From Megaleporinus macrocephalus (lineage: Eukaryota > Chordata > Actinopteri > Characiformes > Anostomidae), in assembly GCA_021613375.1 (NCBI GenBank), contig CM038705.1, positions 11,670,711 to 11,734,710 of the forward strand: DNA of 64,000 nucleotides, written 5' to 3'. Shown piece after piece: positions 12,078 through 22,691 of the stretch. The position numbers were made by a program, and so were the translations under genes. Under the pieces are notes generated by a model. It made no database searches. It was given only the letters and a program-made list of their open reading frames with translations, and was not told where the DNA came from. Position 1 is the first letter of the stretch. The number at the start of each line of letters is the position of its first letter.

Positions 12078-12185
12078 ATTTCTCCTGTAGAGATTCATGA
12101 GGTATCTGCCCTTGTGAGGACTCCTCCACGTCCCCGTAGTGCAGTACTTTGTGGTTCGGGGAGAGACGACAATACCAGAATTTAT
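12078..12185 (-). CDS. elmo3: elmo exon encoding the first half of the PH domain
   Basis: 108 nt. Two bases complete Asp, followed by [35 protein letters not shown], and one base of the next Leu codon. The acceptor is CACTTCAG and the donor GTGAGT. The block [18 protein letters not shown] is nearly identical to ELMO1. The VEE and QIPHES positions differ from ELMO1 and ELMO2, which is part of the case for a third paralog. The exon lies between two Tc1-type relics (11430-11870 and 12334-12773) that occupy the flanking introns. Confidence 0.95.
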
Positions 12186-12333
12186 CTGAAGTGAAAGCGA
12201 AAGATACTGACATGTACCAACAAGTTGGGACAGTGTGTGAAATGCTGATGAGAACAGAAAGCAGTGATTAGTAAATTCTGTTTTAAATTATTTCACGTTT
12301 TACCTTCTGGACACCATTAGTATTTGGTAAATA

Positions 12334-12773
12334 AACAGTCGAGTCACATTATTATAGCGTATTGGATGGCAGCAGCATGTAGGTGGGAATGTTTCTGTGG
12401 CATTCTCTGGACTCATCCATTTGACTTCTCTGGGGCTAATGAGATCTTCCAGCAAGACAATGAGACATGACTAGAAATGTCCCACATTGGTTGGAAGAGC
12501 TGAGCTAACCATGACTTTCAAGTACTACTCTGTCCCCTTAATCCCCCAGACTCGAACCCAATTAAGCATCTCTGGGACCACCTGGATCGTCATGTTAGCT
12601 CTATGGACCCTCCAGCAGCTGTGGGATGCAGTGCAGTCAGCATGGCTCCAGATACCTGTGACAACCTACCAGGACCCTATTGAGTCTCCCAGTTCATCTA
12701 GCTGTTGTCTGTGCTGCACACAGTGGGTACTCTGGATATTAGCTGGTGGTCATAATAATGTGACTCGACTGTT
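12334..12773 (+). mobile_element. Tc1-like element with 22-bp inverted ends, transposase decayed
   Basis: AACAGTCGAGTCACATTATT at the left is exactly inverted at the right (AATAATGTGACTCGACTGTT). It lies next to TA at the left, as Tc1/mariner elements require. The interior on the plus strand retains scraps of the transposase C-terminus: SNPIKHLWDHLD in one frame, LQQLWDAVQSAW and AGGHNNVT in another. It is internally deleted and frameshifted. It sits in the elmo intron between exons 12078-12185 and 13019-13131. Confidence 0.85.
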
Positions 12774-13018
12774 TTAAAATGTTATGCCTACCTTACTCTG
12801 CTCTATTTGCTACTATTTGCACGTCTGGTAGATGCCACAAGTTGAATCTAGCCATCTAGCTGTCTATCAGATGCCTTAGTACTTATGTGCATATATAAAT
12901 ATACATAAGACAAGACTATGTTCTGTAAGGCTCTCTGGTCCATGTATTAATCTCAACGCATCTGTACATTCTTTTCACTGAATTTGGGTAGCAGTAACAC
13001 GCGTGGCAGGTGGTTCAC

Positions 13019-13131
13019 CTTGTCTGCGGCGGGCGCTGATCTTTCTGAAGCAGGTGCCTTCACACAGCCTGTTCAATCTCTGCTGTTTGATCAGCTCGGC
13101 CACCTCCGGCTGCAGCTTCTCCCGCAGCTCC
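13019..13131 (-). CDS. elmo3: elmo exon encoding the helix before the PH domain
   Basis: 113 nt, starting with one base that completes Gln, then [27 protein letters not shown] and [10 protein letters not shown], and ending with one base of the following Asp codon. The acceptor is TGCTTTAG and the donor GTGAAC. The helix and the FRK..RRRQ stretch are ELMO-family hallmarks. In known ELMO proteins this helix supports the PH domain and helps bind the DOCK SH3 region (established for the family, not seen here). No stop codon, frameshift or missing core residue is visible. Confidence 0.9.
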
Positions 13132-13477
13132 CTAAAGCACAGCCATAAATACTTGCGTGACTACAGAGATGGGAGGACAGGACCTTTTGAGCATGGCAAA
13201 CATCTGAGATGCCTAACTAGCATTACATCTCTTTCTTCAACACTGAATTTTCAGTACATGCTTTAAAGATGGATACGATCAACGAGTGAAGAACCTTCAT
13301 AAAGTTTGAGGAACCTGTAAATACATATAATAGTTCTATACCAATGAAATGCCCCCATTACCCACACAATAGTATGATGCTATCAAGCTGGAGAGGTAAA
13401 GTCTCGCATCTATGTTAATTTGTATTGTATTTTTGATTATTTACATCTGATCTAATGGTATCTACACTTATTGCTAG

Positions 13478-14286
13478 CAAGGGTGTAGGAGCGGATTTGA
13501 CATGGGGGGGGGGGGGGGGGGGCATTTGCTAATATGAATCAAAGCCCACCCTATACCCTAAAAAAATACCACTTTATGTAAGGCAGTAAATGAAAGGTAG
13601 TAAATCAAACATATATAACCAAAATATATTATTTATATTATATATTACTTTTATTGGAGCATATTACTGAAATGTTAGACAGTAAGGCTGTGTCCCAAAC
13701 AGCACCCTCTGGAACATTACATACTGACTACTGAAAGCACTTCTAATGATGGTGTCATTTTATTTATTCATTAATTAATTTATTATATTTATTATATTTA
13801 TGTAGTGTAGTAGCAGTCTGCAGTTTGGGACGTGGCCAGAAAGTAATGTAACTTTACGTTTCAGAGTGCTTCCCAAACCCTCCTAGTCTGTTACCATAAC
13901 AACACATTATACAAAAACTGTTTTTATTGTAGTATATATGGTCATTGTTGCTATTCATTGCTCTCATCACTGACCTCGCATTTAAAGCTCATGCAAACTA
14001 CCCGACGAGAGGTGAGAGCTCGGGTCAGTGAAGCTGCTGACTGCAGGATGTTTCTGAACAGGCATCTCAACACAAGCCTTAACAAAGTGAAAGACCCAGA
14101 CCACCTAACAACCAGAGCCCGTTGCTAACAACAGACACAGCGTGCGAACAATGCCAAAACACACTTTTAAGTAAAAGTTTTTTAAACAGTTTCTGCTTTT
14201 CTGTGGTTTAGTTTTGGGTGGGACAAATCTGCCTGTTTCTGATATTGGGTGGGACACGCCCACCCCCCACGGTTCCTACACCAATA
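13478..14286 (+). mobile_element. Non-autonomous hAT element, family 2, copy B
   Basis: Flanked by a perfect 8-bp duplication ATTGCTAG (13470-13477 and 14287-14294). Ends CAAGGGTGTAGGA and TCCTACACCAATA are inverted. It contains a 21-base poly-G run near 13502. It is related over most of its length to copy A at 3759-4499 in the opposite orientation. It lies in the elmo intron upstream of exon 13019-13131. The interrupted sequence has an uninterrupted paralog near 29505-29560. Confidence 0.9.
13686..13838. mobile_element. Small MITE nested in hAT copy B
   Basis: GGCTGTGTCCCAAAC and GTTTGGGACGTGGCC form inverted ends about 150 bp apart around an AT-rich middle. Copy A at 3759-4499 lacks this block, supporting insertion into copy B. 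The target duplication is unclear. Confidence 0.6.
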
Positions 14287-14511
14287 ATTGCTAGGATAAA
14301 GGCTTTTGAACAGTCAGCTTAGGTACCTACAACTATTGCACAGTAGTGTACGTCTAGTCTGATTTTGGTTGGACATGTTTGGATGGTAAACTAAAACCCA
14401 AAATAACCAGCATTTACAAGCAACTTAAACAAGAGCATGCATAGCTTATAGACTCAGCTAAAGTAATGTACCATATCAGGAGCTACCAGCATGTGGAATG
14501 TATTTGAGCAC

Positions 14512-14551
<40 letters not shown>
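14512..14551. repeat. (GA)n microsatellite next to an elmo donor site
   Basis: Nearly pure GA for 40 bp with one AAA interruption. On the elmo-sense strand it is a (TC)n tract starting a few bases after the 5' splice site of the 44-nt exon. Confidence 0.95.
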
Positions 14552-14558
14552 TGCTCAC

Positions 14559-14602
14559 TGCATTGGGCGTGATTTTAACTCGTCCTGGCTCATCATCGCC
14601 AC
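14559..14602 (-). CDS. elmo3: elmo exon, 44 nt, linker just before the PH-domain helix
   Basis: Reads VAMMSQDELKSRPM plus CA, completed to Gln by the first base of the next exon. It aligns with the ELMO1 stretch containing MNQEDFQSRPILEL. The acceptor follows a pyrimidine-rich CTCCTTCTACTGAAG and the donor is GTGAGC. This start was chosen because phase 0 and the pyrimidine tract both fit. The frame stays open upstream to about 14680, so a longer exon cannot be excluded. On the transcribed strand a (TC)n run starts only a few bases after the donor. Residues before MSQDEL do not match ELMO1 well, so this 5' boundary is the least certain in the gene. Confidence 0.7.
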
Positions 14603-14890
14603 CTTCAGTAGAAGGAGAACTCTGACTCTGTCCACAGGTTCAGACTTCACTGTCACTGTCTGGATGGGCTGCCGTCTTTATCTCATCATCATCATCTACA
14701 CAAAGAAATTAATCACATGTAAGTCGAACACAAGGACAAAGTTTTGGTGTCAGAAGCTGGTGGGACGCTATGAGGTTGTCATACCCCAACCACCCACAAA
14801 CCCAACATCTGTGTTGTGATGACTTATGAGCTAACACAGCTGACCAGTACAACACTGGGCACTCATGAGGACTTGTTGTCTTATTACCAG

Positions 14891-15706
14891 TAGGGGTGGG
14901 CAATATGGCCCTACAATAATTAATATCACGATATTTCATGGTATTTTTGCAATAACGATACTCTTGGTGATATGACAAAACATTGAATTAAAAAATATAT
15001 TTTAGGAATCCACTACTGCAACAAAATGAAAATCTAATTTTATTATTGCATACAATATAAAAAAGGAACCTACTAACTGAGATATTAAAACATACAAGAA
15101 GTTTCATCAGATTGTAACAGAAGTCAATGATCCAGAATGTCACGATACTAAATAATGCACTCCAAATATCTCCATATATCCAGAACTGAAGTAAAATGAA
15201 TGATACTGAACAGATAAAATCTGTCTCTAGTAGATATATGATGGGAAATGAGAAAAGTGTGAATTTTTTTTTGCTAAAACAGTAAAAAGTAGTACCCTGA
15301 TGTGATAATTAGGGATGGGTGCTATGGCATGATATTTCAGGGTATAATATCTGGAACGGTGTGTGAAATGGCAGAGACAGATGAGGATTTACAGGTTTAA
15401 TACGATTAATTACGGCAAAAACAGGCAAACAAATACACACTAACAGCACGACAACGTAGGACAAAGACAGACTGCAAACACAGGGTATATATACATGGAC
15501 TAACAAGAGGGAACAGGTGACACAACTCAGGACAAACAAAAAACAGGTATGACAGGCGGGGCCAGGGCGGAGACAAATGACAAAACAGAAACACATGGAC
15601 AGGACGTCAACAGAGGTACATGGACGGGCAGGCGTGACAATATCGTTCACGATATTCAAAAATGTTTCCGATATTATTGGGTACAATATGATATGGCACA
15701 CCCCTA
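14891..15706. mobile_element. hAT element carrying a nested solo LTR
   Basis: Perfect 8-bp duplication ATTACCAG at 14883-14890 and 15707-15714. Ends TAGGGGTGGGCAATATGG and ATATGGCACACCCCTA are inverted, the standard termini of a large fish hAT family. The interior is non-coding and rich in CGATATT motifs. A 288-bp LTR (15352-15639) is inserted in it. Confidence 0.93.
15352..15639 (-). mobile_element. Solo LTR nested in a hAT element
   Basis: Read on the minus strand it starts TGTCACGCCTGCC and ends CCGTTCCA (TG..CA). The 5-bp duplication ATATC lies at 15347-15351 and 15640-15644. A TATATATAC box (near 15484) and a late TATTAAA motif are in the expected order. No internal retroelement genes remain, so it is a recombination product. 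Probable Ty3/gypsy-type. Confidence 0.85.
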
Positions 15707-15970
15707 ATTACCAGTTCACAATGTAAAGAAAATATATCAAAAGAAATATATCTCCAGTTTCTGGATCTCAGCTAGAGTTGTTTTGTAAGCTTACCTGGCT
15801 AGAAAAAAAACAGCACAAACCAGCAAAACCAGCGTATCACTGCTGTCGGTTCTCGTTATAATATAAACATGCGTGTTGCCCATTACATTGCATTACATTT
15901 TCATTAAGATTGGCATGGATGACAACTTTAAACCTGGAACAAGGGACCCAATGTTTAAACAGTGGGTAGC

Positions 15971-16297
15971 CAGAGGTGTAAAGTAATGAAGTACAAATAC
16001 TTGGTTACCTTACTTAAGTAGAAATGTTGGTTATCTATACTTCACTGGGGTAATTATATTTCAGCTGACTTTTTACTTCTACTCCTGTGGTGCGGCCTAA
16101 GCTATTGTCCTTAATGGCATTTTTTTCCTTACATTACTTTTACTTTTATACTTTAAGTAGTTCTGAAAGTAATACTTTTACACTTTTACTAGAGTAAAGC
16201 GCTTGAGTTGATACTTCAACTTCTACAAACGTATTTTTTAATCATAGTATCTATACTTCTACCTGAGTAATGAATGTGAATACTTTTGCCACCTTTG
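15971..16297. mobile_element. Short non-autonomous hAT element
   Basis: Perfect 8-bp duplication TGGGTAGC at 15963-15970 and 16298-16305. Ends are CAGAGGTGTAAAG and GCCACCTTTG. The interior holds repeated ACTTAAGTA/TACTTCT motifs characteristic of this fish family. Confidence 0.9.
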
Positions 16298-16419
16298 TGG
16301 GTAGCTAAGGGAGATTACTGCTTTCTAAACACTTACTGAAAAAGGGAAAATGAAGAGTTTTCAGGAATTAAAGGGGAATTTTTACTTTAGAATCAGGATT
16401 TTGTTAAGTCTGGGACTAT

Positions 16420-17275
16420 TAAAAAAAAGTAAAAGTGGAAAATTGGCAGGAATTGAACCCAGTTATTAAAGTGATATTGAGCGCATACGCTCACAAAACA
16501 ATTAGGATAAATTCCTCTCTTCAACAAACTTTAATGGATTGTAAAGCTTACTCAACATTAGATGTTAAATATGAATGGGAAAAAGAAAAGAGTGTAATTC
16601 CAGATGAAGAGTGACATGTTGTGTGTAAAATACAACATTGCTCCACAAATTCTTAAAAGTAGAGAGAATCTGCATGGAAAGATTTAATTTGATTCTTTTT
16701 CACGCCCAAACCTACAGCCAGACAGCTTTCACTCCTGCAACCATGCTGGAGACAATGTGGCATCATTGATGCAACTCATCAACACACATTTTCTGGAGTT
16801 GCCAAAAGCTGCTTTAGTTTCGGCAAGGTGTCTATTCCACAGTAAACCGAGTGTTGGGTTACGCAGTTCCTGTAAAGGGGGGTGTTTTATACATCAGCAA
16901 GATTTTAAAATTTGTGTTGAAGGAAGATAGATATAAGATAGATATCTCATACAAATACTCTGAATAGCTGGCAAGAAGGCCATAACAAGAAACTGGCTCA
17001 AAATCGATCCGCCTAAAGTAAACCAGTGGATTGTTATTATACAGGAGATTTTTCAGATGGAAAAAATGAACCATGCTTTAAGGCAAGCTTAAAGAAACGT
17101 GGCAAAGGGGACAACACATATTACTAAAGTTTTATAAAGATAAAAAAGAGACATTGGCTCTATGCGCTATGTAATTATGTTAATTGTAAATGTAGGAATT
17201 TCTATTGTACTGTACTGGTATTGCAACCCCATCAAGACTTTATTATTATTATTATTATTATTATTATTCCCCCTT
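16420..17275 (+). mobile_element. L1-type LINE ORF2 C-terminus, decayed
   Basis: The plus strand preserves GKKAITRNWLKIDPPKVNQW and IIQEIFQMEKM (about 16966-17080), preceded in shifting frames by AWKDLI.FFFTPKP and WRQCG-like scraps. These are typical of the C-terminal part of fish L1/Tx1 ORF2. Several stops and frameshifts are present. A 3' untranslated region leads into a (TTA)n run. Confidence 0.78.
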
Positions 17276-17354
17276 TTGTTATCACAGCAAAACAAATACA
17301 TGTAAATGTTGGAATTTCTATTGTACTGTACTTGAATTGTAACCCCATCAAGAC

Positions 17355-17398
<44 letters not shown>

Positions 17399-17400
17399 CC
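17192..17400 (+). repeat. Duplicated LINE tail with two (TTA)n runs
   Basis: GGAATTTCTATTGTACTGTA with CCCCATCAAGACTTTA occurs twice, about 117 bp apart, each followed by a (TTA)n run (about 17238-17266 and 17356-17398). This is a local tandem duplication of the L1 3' tail. Confidence 0.9.
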
Positions 17401-18374
17401 CCAAAACAAATAAAAGAGAAAGTGACAAAAAAAAACCAAAAACCAAAACATAAAGAATGCCCTCCGCCTCCCACCCCAATTGTGCTTTAGGCGTGGTGGA
17501 ACTACATGTAATATCAATTGCATCCATTCTTTGCCTTTATTACAGCTTCCATTCTTTTCAATAGACCTGCTTTAAGTTTTTAAAGACGAACTGCAAGGAT
17601 AAGTCTGGACGCTGAGAACTAAGTCTGATCTGAGAACACCAGATGCTTCTTTGTTTGATTTGCAAATGTTTTTTTTTTTTGTTTTCTTTTCTCAGTGAGG
17701 TCTTCTCAGTGAGCTGTACATCCTTTTAGACCCGTAGCATTGAGTTTCCATCTCACAGTGGAAGGAGAACCAGAAACACTTGTGGGGTTTTTCAGATCTG
17801 AGGCACCTGTTGACAGTTTCAGTGGTCTACCAGGTCGTCCAGGTGGTTGTTAGGAATCCCACTCTGTATCATTTTTTTGAACTCCAGTTTTGTGTTTCCA
17901 CTTTGTCTTTTTCCCTTTTTAGTGGAGTGTTTTATATCTAACCCCCTCAATACAATCTCCTGAAACATTAATAGCTTGTTTTTAATGAGTTTTCTAACTG
18001 AAAAAAAAATGAATGCAAAGTGAAGTGTGTGTGTGTGTGTGTGTATGTGAGTGTGTATGTCTGCTTTGGCCAGTAGTAAAATCACTGCAGAGCACAACCT
18101 CTTGCGGCTTACTGCTTTATTTTACAGCGGCTTCTATAGTGGTTCAGCCAATCAGGGTCTCCAAACCATTTACCCACAAGTGATTGCATGGCATGTTATT
18201 GTGGGTGAATGCTCAGGCATCTATTTGAAATCTTTCTTTCTTTTGTTAGATGTGCCTGCCTCAGATGTACTGTCTTATGGACTGCTGTGCTGGACTGCTG
18301 CTCAAGAAAAACATGCATGTGCCTTTGAAACATTATTAATCATTCATAGCTCTCATAGCCTGCTATGAATAGCC
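17401..18374. other. No gene; short (GT)n at about 18025-18058
   Basis: No exon-like sequence or named repeat recognised apart from a (GT)n microsatellite. Confidence 0.5.
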
Positions 18375-18909
18375 GGCTCTGGGGAAATTGCTTTCAGATT
18401 TTAATGCACTGTGGCACAACTATGCTTCCCTTTTTCTCTTGTTAGAGGAATACGCCAGCATTTTTAAACTATATATCTGTCTGCTGCTAGCGTATCACAC
18501 TATTCATTACTATGGGGTATAATTTCAACCTTTTCATGCGCTTTGAAAATATTTAACCCATTGTTCAAAACTCATGTATAACAGCTGTTTCTGAAATCCA
18601 CCAGTTAATATTGACAGATTTAACAGATTTGACAGATTCTCCAGGCTCTGGGGAAATTGCTTTCAGATTTTAATGCACTGTGGCACAACTATGCTTCCCT
18701 TTTTCTCTTGTTAGAGGAATACGCCAGCATTTTTAAACTATATATCTGTCTGCTGCTAGCGTATCACACTATTCATTACTATGGGGTATAATTTCAACCT
18801 TTTCATGCGCTTTGAAAATATTTAACCCATTGTTCAAAACTCATGTATAACAGCTGTTTCTGAAATCCACCAGTTAATATTGACAGATTTAACAGATTTG
18901 ACAGATTTT
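18375..18909. repeat. 269-bp tandem duplication, apparently identical copies
   Basis: GGCTCTGGGGAAATTGCTTT.. starts at 18375 and again at 18644. By eye the two copies match throughout until the final GACAGATT. The lack of divergence suggests a recent duplication or an assembly effect. Confidence 0.93.
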
Positions 18910-18926
18910 TAGGACACCTAATGGAC

Positions 18927-19680
18927 CTGGCTGACTGAATCACTGACTGTCCAAATCACTGACTGACTCACCGACTGACCAACTGACTCACTGTCTGTCT
19001 GACTGTCTGACCAATTGACTGACTCACTGACTGACTGATTGACTGACTCGCTGACTGACCAATTGACTGACTGATTGACTGACTCGCTGACTGACCACTT
19101 GACTGACTCACTGACTGACCAATTGACTGACTCACTGACTGACTGATTGACTGACTCACTGACTGACCAATTGACTGACTCACTGACAGATTCATACATT
19201 CACTCACTGACTGTTTGACTCACTGTCTGAGCAAACTGACTAACACACTGACTGTCTGACTAATTGACTGACTCACTGACTGACTGTCTGACTCACTCAC
19301 TGACTGTCAGAGTCTCGGACTTACTCACTCTCTGACTTACTGATTGATTGACTGACTGATTGACTCACTCACTGGTTGTCTGACTCCCTGACTGACTGTT
19401 TGACTGAATAACTCACTGATTGTCTGATCTCAATGTCTGTGTGACTCATTGACTGAATGACCAACTGACTGACTCACAGACTCACTCACTGAATAACACA
19501 CTGACTGACTGACTGACTGACTGACTCACTGCCTGTCTAACTCACTGGCTGTCTGACTCCCTGACTGAATGTTTGACTGACTACCTGACTGACTGTCTGA
19601 CTGATGGACTAACTGACAGACTGTCTGATCTCAATGTCTGTGTGACTCATTGACTGAATGGCCAACTGACTGCCTGACTC
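18927..19680. repeat. Degenerate (GACT)n-derived satellite
   Basis: About 750 bp of CTGACTGACTCACTGACTGA-type sequence with higher-order blocks containing GACCAATTGACTGACT and TGTCTGACT. The minus-strand frames rich in Ser-Val-Ser-Gln come from this tetranucleotide structure. Confidence 0.95.
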
Positions 19681-20165
19681 GCAGAATTCTTTATAAAAGG
19701 GTGCCATTGGCATTATTTTTGATGCTTCATGAATGCAGTGGATTGCATCAGGAGCATTTAAAATTCCACTTGCGTTGCCTTCCAGAAAAGCTTTTGAAAA
19801 GCAAATATAAGTGTAGCATTTTTTGATGCTGTAGTTTTCAAAACCAGCACAAAACATAATAAGAACTACTAGGAATATACTGCTGAAGTGAGTTTATAAA
19901 TAAAAAGCTCTCACATCCTCAGATCAAGATCAGATAAACTACACATGAAACTTTTATCTTTGAGAAAAAATCAAGCTCCACTGTTGCCTCAGATCTGAGA
20001 GGATCAGGTGAATCAACAACCAGCTCTATCTGTATGGAAATCAGTTAAAGTGCCTTCAATCCCCACAGTTTAAAATTAATAAAGAAGATCAATTATTTTT
20101 GGAAACATGCATATTCAAGCATATATGGATCACTCCGTTGCATTGGTTCAGAATTCAAAGCACAT
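19681..20165. other. No feature recognised
   Basis: Ordinary sequence between the GACT satellite and a DNA transposon. Minus-strand open frame without recognisable protein. Confidence 0.5.
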
Positions 20166-20861
20166 CTTAGGGCATTTTCACACCAGCACTAGTTAGTCGG
20201 GTTAAAACCGACTCTGGTTCGTTGGCACTCTTGGTGCGGTTTGTTTTGGCAAAAGTAGGTGGTCTCGGTCCGGTTTCAAACGAACTCCGGAGCGGTTTGT
20301 TTGTTGTGAAAACATGATCCAAGCAAAGTATTAGGTGTACTCCACACTTTCTAAACATCTAAACATCTCCTGCAGCCAGGTGTGCTTTGCATTATGGGAT
20401 GCAGCAGATGGCGTAAACAGAGAACTGGAGAACTGGAGCAGCTAACAGGGCGAGGACAATGAAGCGAGGTCTCTCTTGGACTAGCAGTGAGGGACGTTGT
20501 CTACTTGATGTTTGGAGTGAGCTGGGTGGTCTGCAGGTGGACTGTGGTTTGGTATATTATCAGATTATTATTACAGCTATGAACACGTGCTGTCTCTGGC
20601 GCTGCTCCGTGATACGCTCAAGAAATGAGCAGTAGTTTGGGAAAAGCGGATCTTCTCCCTGTGTTTACTTTCTAGCTCGCAAGCCAGATAGCTCTGACCA
20701 ATCAGAGGAGACAATGTGCACACGTGGTTTGTTGGGGCGCATTTTGGTGCGTTTTGCTTTTTGCCTGTGTAAAAAACGTAACCGAGGAGGAAACGATCCA
20801 AGCAAACTCATTAACTGATCTGGACCAGTGAAACAAACTACAGGTGTAAAAACGCCCTTAG
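20166..20861. mobile_element. Probable non-autonomous DNA transposon
   Basis: Inverted ends CTTAGGGCATTTTCACACC and CAGGTGTAAAAACGCCCTTAG. Subterminal blocks repeat in inverse order (GGTGCGGTTTGTTTTGG and TGGTGCGTTTTGCTTTTTG, ATGATCCAAGCAAA and CGATCCAAGCAAAC). No clear target duplication. hAT-like ends. Confidence 0.7.
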
Positions 20862-22396
20862 ACTCAATTCTTAGACTCAAACGCAATTGACTCAAACCTT
20901 ACATAAAATCATTTTGCTTTGAGTGATTAATATATACTGAAACACAAAGATGAACAAGGATACAAAGTGAAGCACCAAAAGCTATTCAAGAGCAAAGGGC
21001 ACCCTACTGGAGAATCTCCAGTGTACTAAATGTGAGCGAGTGAGTGTGAGGGAGTCAGCGAGTCAGTCAGTTGGTTAGTAAGGTAGTTTGTTAGCTACAA
21101 TCCAGCTCCGTTAGTTTTTTAGTTACATCTAAAAAAAATATCAATTGATAATAAAACGTAATCATGAGAAAGTGTAATAAATGCTGAAGTAAACATAACA
21201 AAGTGATCATTAACAACATACTGGGGCAATAGAATCAGTTAGTTTACTGACAGGGGATAAAGCCTAGTTCTGGACCAGGTTCCTTTCAGTGGAGAATCTC
21301 CATTTAGAATGCTGTCTATTCCAGGACTAGTTAATTCCCATAAACTACTATCTTGGCCACATAACTGTAATACAAAATAAACAAAATACAACAAATGCAA
21401 AAAACTAGAACATGTTGCAGCTTGTTAAGGCATTTGCTAGGCCATTGCTGTGTCATCCCAGGTGATTGCCAAGGTGTTCTTATGGCATCCCAGGTGGTTG
21501 TTAATCTGATCTGTGTTCTGATCATGCCTTCCAGACGCCGAGTTTTCAAGACTGCATTTAAGCATGCTCGCATTTGATTGGCTGAAAGGCAGGACACTCT
21601 CAGAAGACTGACGTCACAAGATGCAAATGTTCTTACTGCCAGACACTGATCAGTGTGCTAGCAGTACATTATCAGAAGTCAACAACTGGTGAAAACGCAG
21701 TCTTTAAGATGACTTACTCTCTTTCCATGTCATGATACCATGTTTGATTCTTTGTAGATATCATGGAACCAAAAAACATCAGGAGCTTTTTTGCCTCCCA
21801 GACCGTAAGTCATAGGTGATATACTAACTAACCGTAGACAATGGTTTCCCTTGTTTCTCGTAAACCACTATTCATGGTCTGTTATTTTGAGAACCATGAT
21901 TCGGTGTGATATCTGGTCGTCCAGATTCAGCCAACATGCTCAGCGTGTCTCATTTTTGCACGTCTTGATTTTGCAAATCGGTCAAATTCTAGCAGTGAAA
22001 TCTTGCTTTCTATTTGAAAAATTCAAAGAGGAAGCTTGTTCAGTACCCAGTGACTGAAAACTTGCTACCAAACGATACCAACTGATGTTAGTAAACCATG
22101 TTAACTAGAGTTAACTAGCAAGGTACGGTAATTCTACCTTTGTCATATATAGGCCAGCAGTCAGGTTGCTAGCAGAGGCAAACATAAAACATGAATTATA
22201 TTTTTTGGTCGGGGGGTTGGGGGGAGTGTCCCTACCAATGTTGAGACCACATCTATGCTCTTGGACTGTGTTTACTGTCTATTAGGTTAGATTTGAACAT
22301 CTTGCCATTTATCTAAACAAACACTGTATGATACATACAGTCCATTTGTGGTTCTAGCAGAACAACTGAGACCTTTGGAAAAGATGTAATAGATGC
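20862..22396. other. No gene recognised
   Basis: Contains a short common fish motif of CCCAGGTGGTTG type near 21425-21510 (compare 36820 and 44075). Otherwise there are no exons or complete repeats. Confidence 0.45.

Positions 22397-22449
<53 letters not shown>
22397..22449. repeat. (AAT)n microsatellite
   Basis: About 17 uninterrupted AAT units. Confidence 0.97.
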
Positions 22450-22450
<1 letters not shown>

Positions 22451-22635
22451 TATAGAACCATTGGCATCAACATTTTTGTCAATATCATGATAGACACAAA
22501 CAATTAGGGGGCCCCTAAGTGGCTGCACATGAAGGCCATGACCAGGAAGGATCAGTCAACAGAGGATTAGAAGATATGGTTACAAATTGAGACCCCAACA
22601 CCAGTCGTGTGTGTGCTGATGGGGCTTGTACTTAC

Positions 22636-22691
22636 GTGCCTGTGTCAGAGCCATGTCCTCTCCCCCTTCCAGCACTGCAGTCACATGCGTC
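22636..22691 (-). other. Possible minus-strand exon between two GC-rich stretches
   Basis: An acceptor-like ATCCTCAG and a strong donor (GCAC|GTAAGTAC) bracket 56 nt. It has one open frame: THVTAVLEGGEDMALTQA plus one base. The surrounding DNA (about 22560-23480) is GC-richer than its neighbours and includes an RFX-type palindrome at 23235. It could be an upstream or alternative 5' exon of the minus-strand elmo gene, or of an unknown transcript. I do not recognise the peptide. Splice signals alone are weak evidence. Confidence 0.22.

Larger units (their letters stand above)
4791..14602 (-). other. elmo3: Partial ELMO-family gene (C-terminal exons), elmo3 most likely
   Basis: Five minus-strand exons (14602-14559, 13131-13019, 12185-12078, 11140-11058, 4868-4791) total 426 nt and splice in phase into 142 residues. 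All introns are GT-AG, with lengths 1427, 833, 937 and 6189 bp. The product matches the C-terminal part of ELMO proteins, which bind DOCK-family proteins to activate Rac in engulfment and cell migration. Landmarks in order are [53 protein letters not shown] and LNFIAPDKHE, from the helix before the PH domain through most of that domain. The stop codon and last exon(s) lie left of base 1. Earlier exons to the right were not found. Family assignment is firm. The paralog is inferred: ELMO1 and ELMO2 are usually much closer to their mammalian counterparts than this sequence is, so elmo3 fits best. The symbol is tentative. Confidence 0.88.

Noticed and set aside
15309..15701. 130-residue minus-strand frame
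   Set aside because: It runs across the solo LTR and its hAT flanks. LTRs are non-coding and the peptide is unlike any retroelement protein.
18918..19207. Ser/Val/Gln-rich minus-strand frames
   Set aside because: Direct consequence of the (GACT)n satellite.
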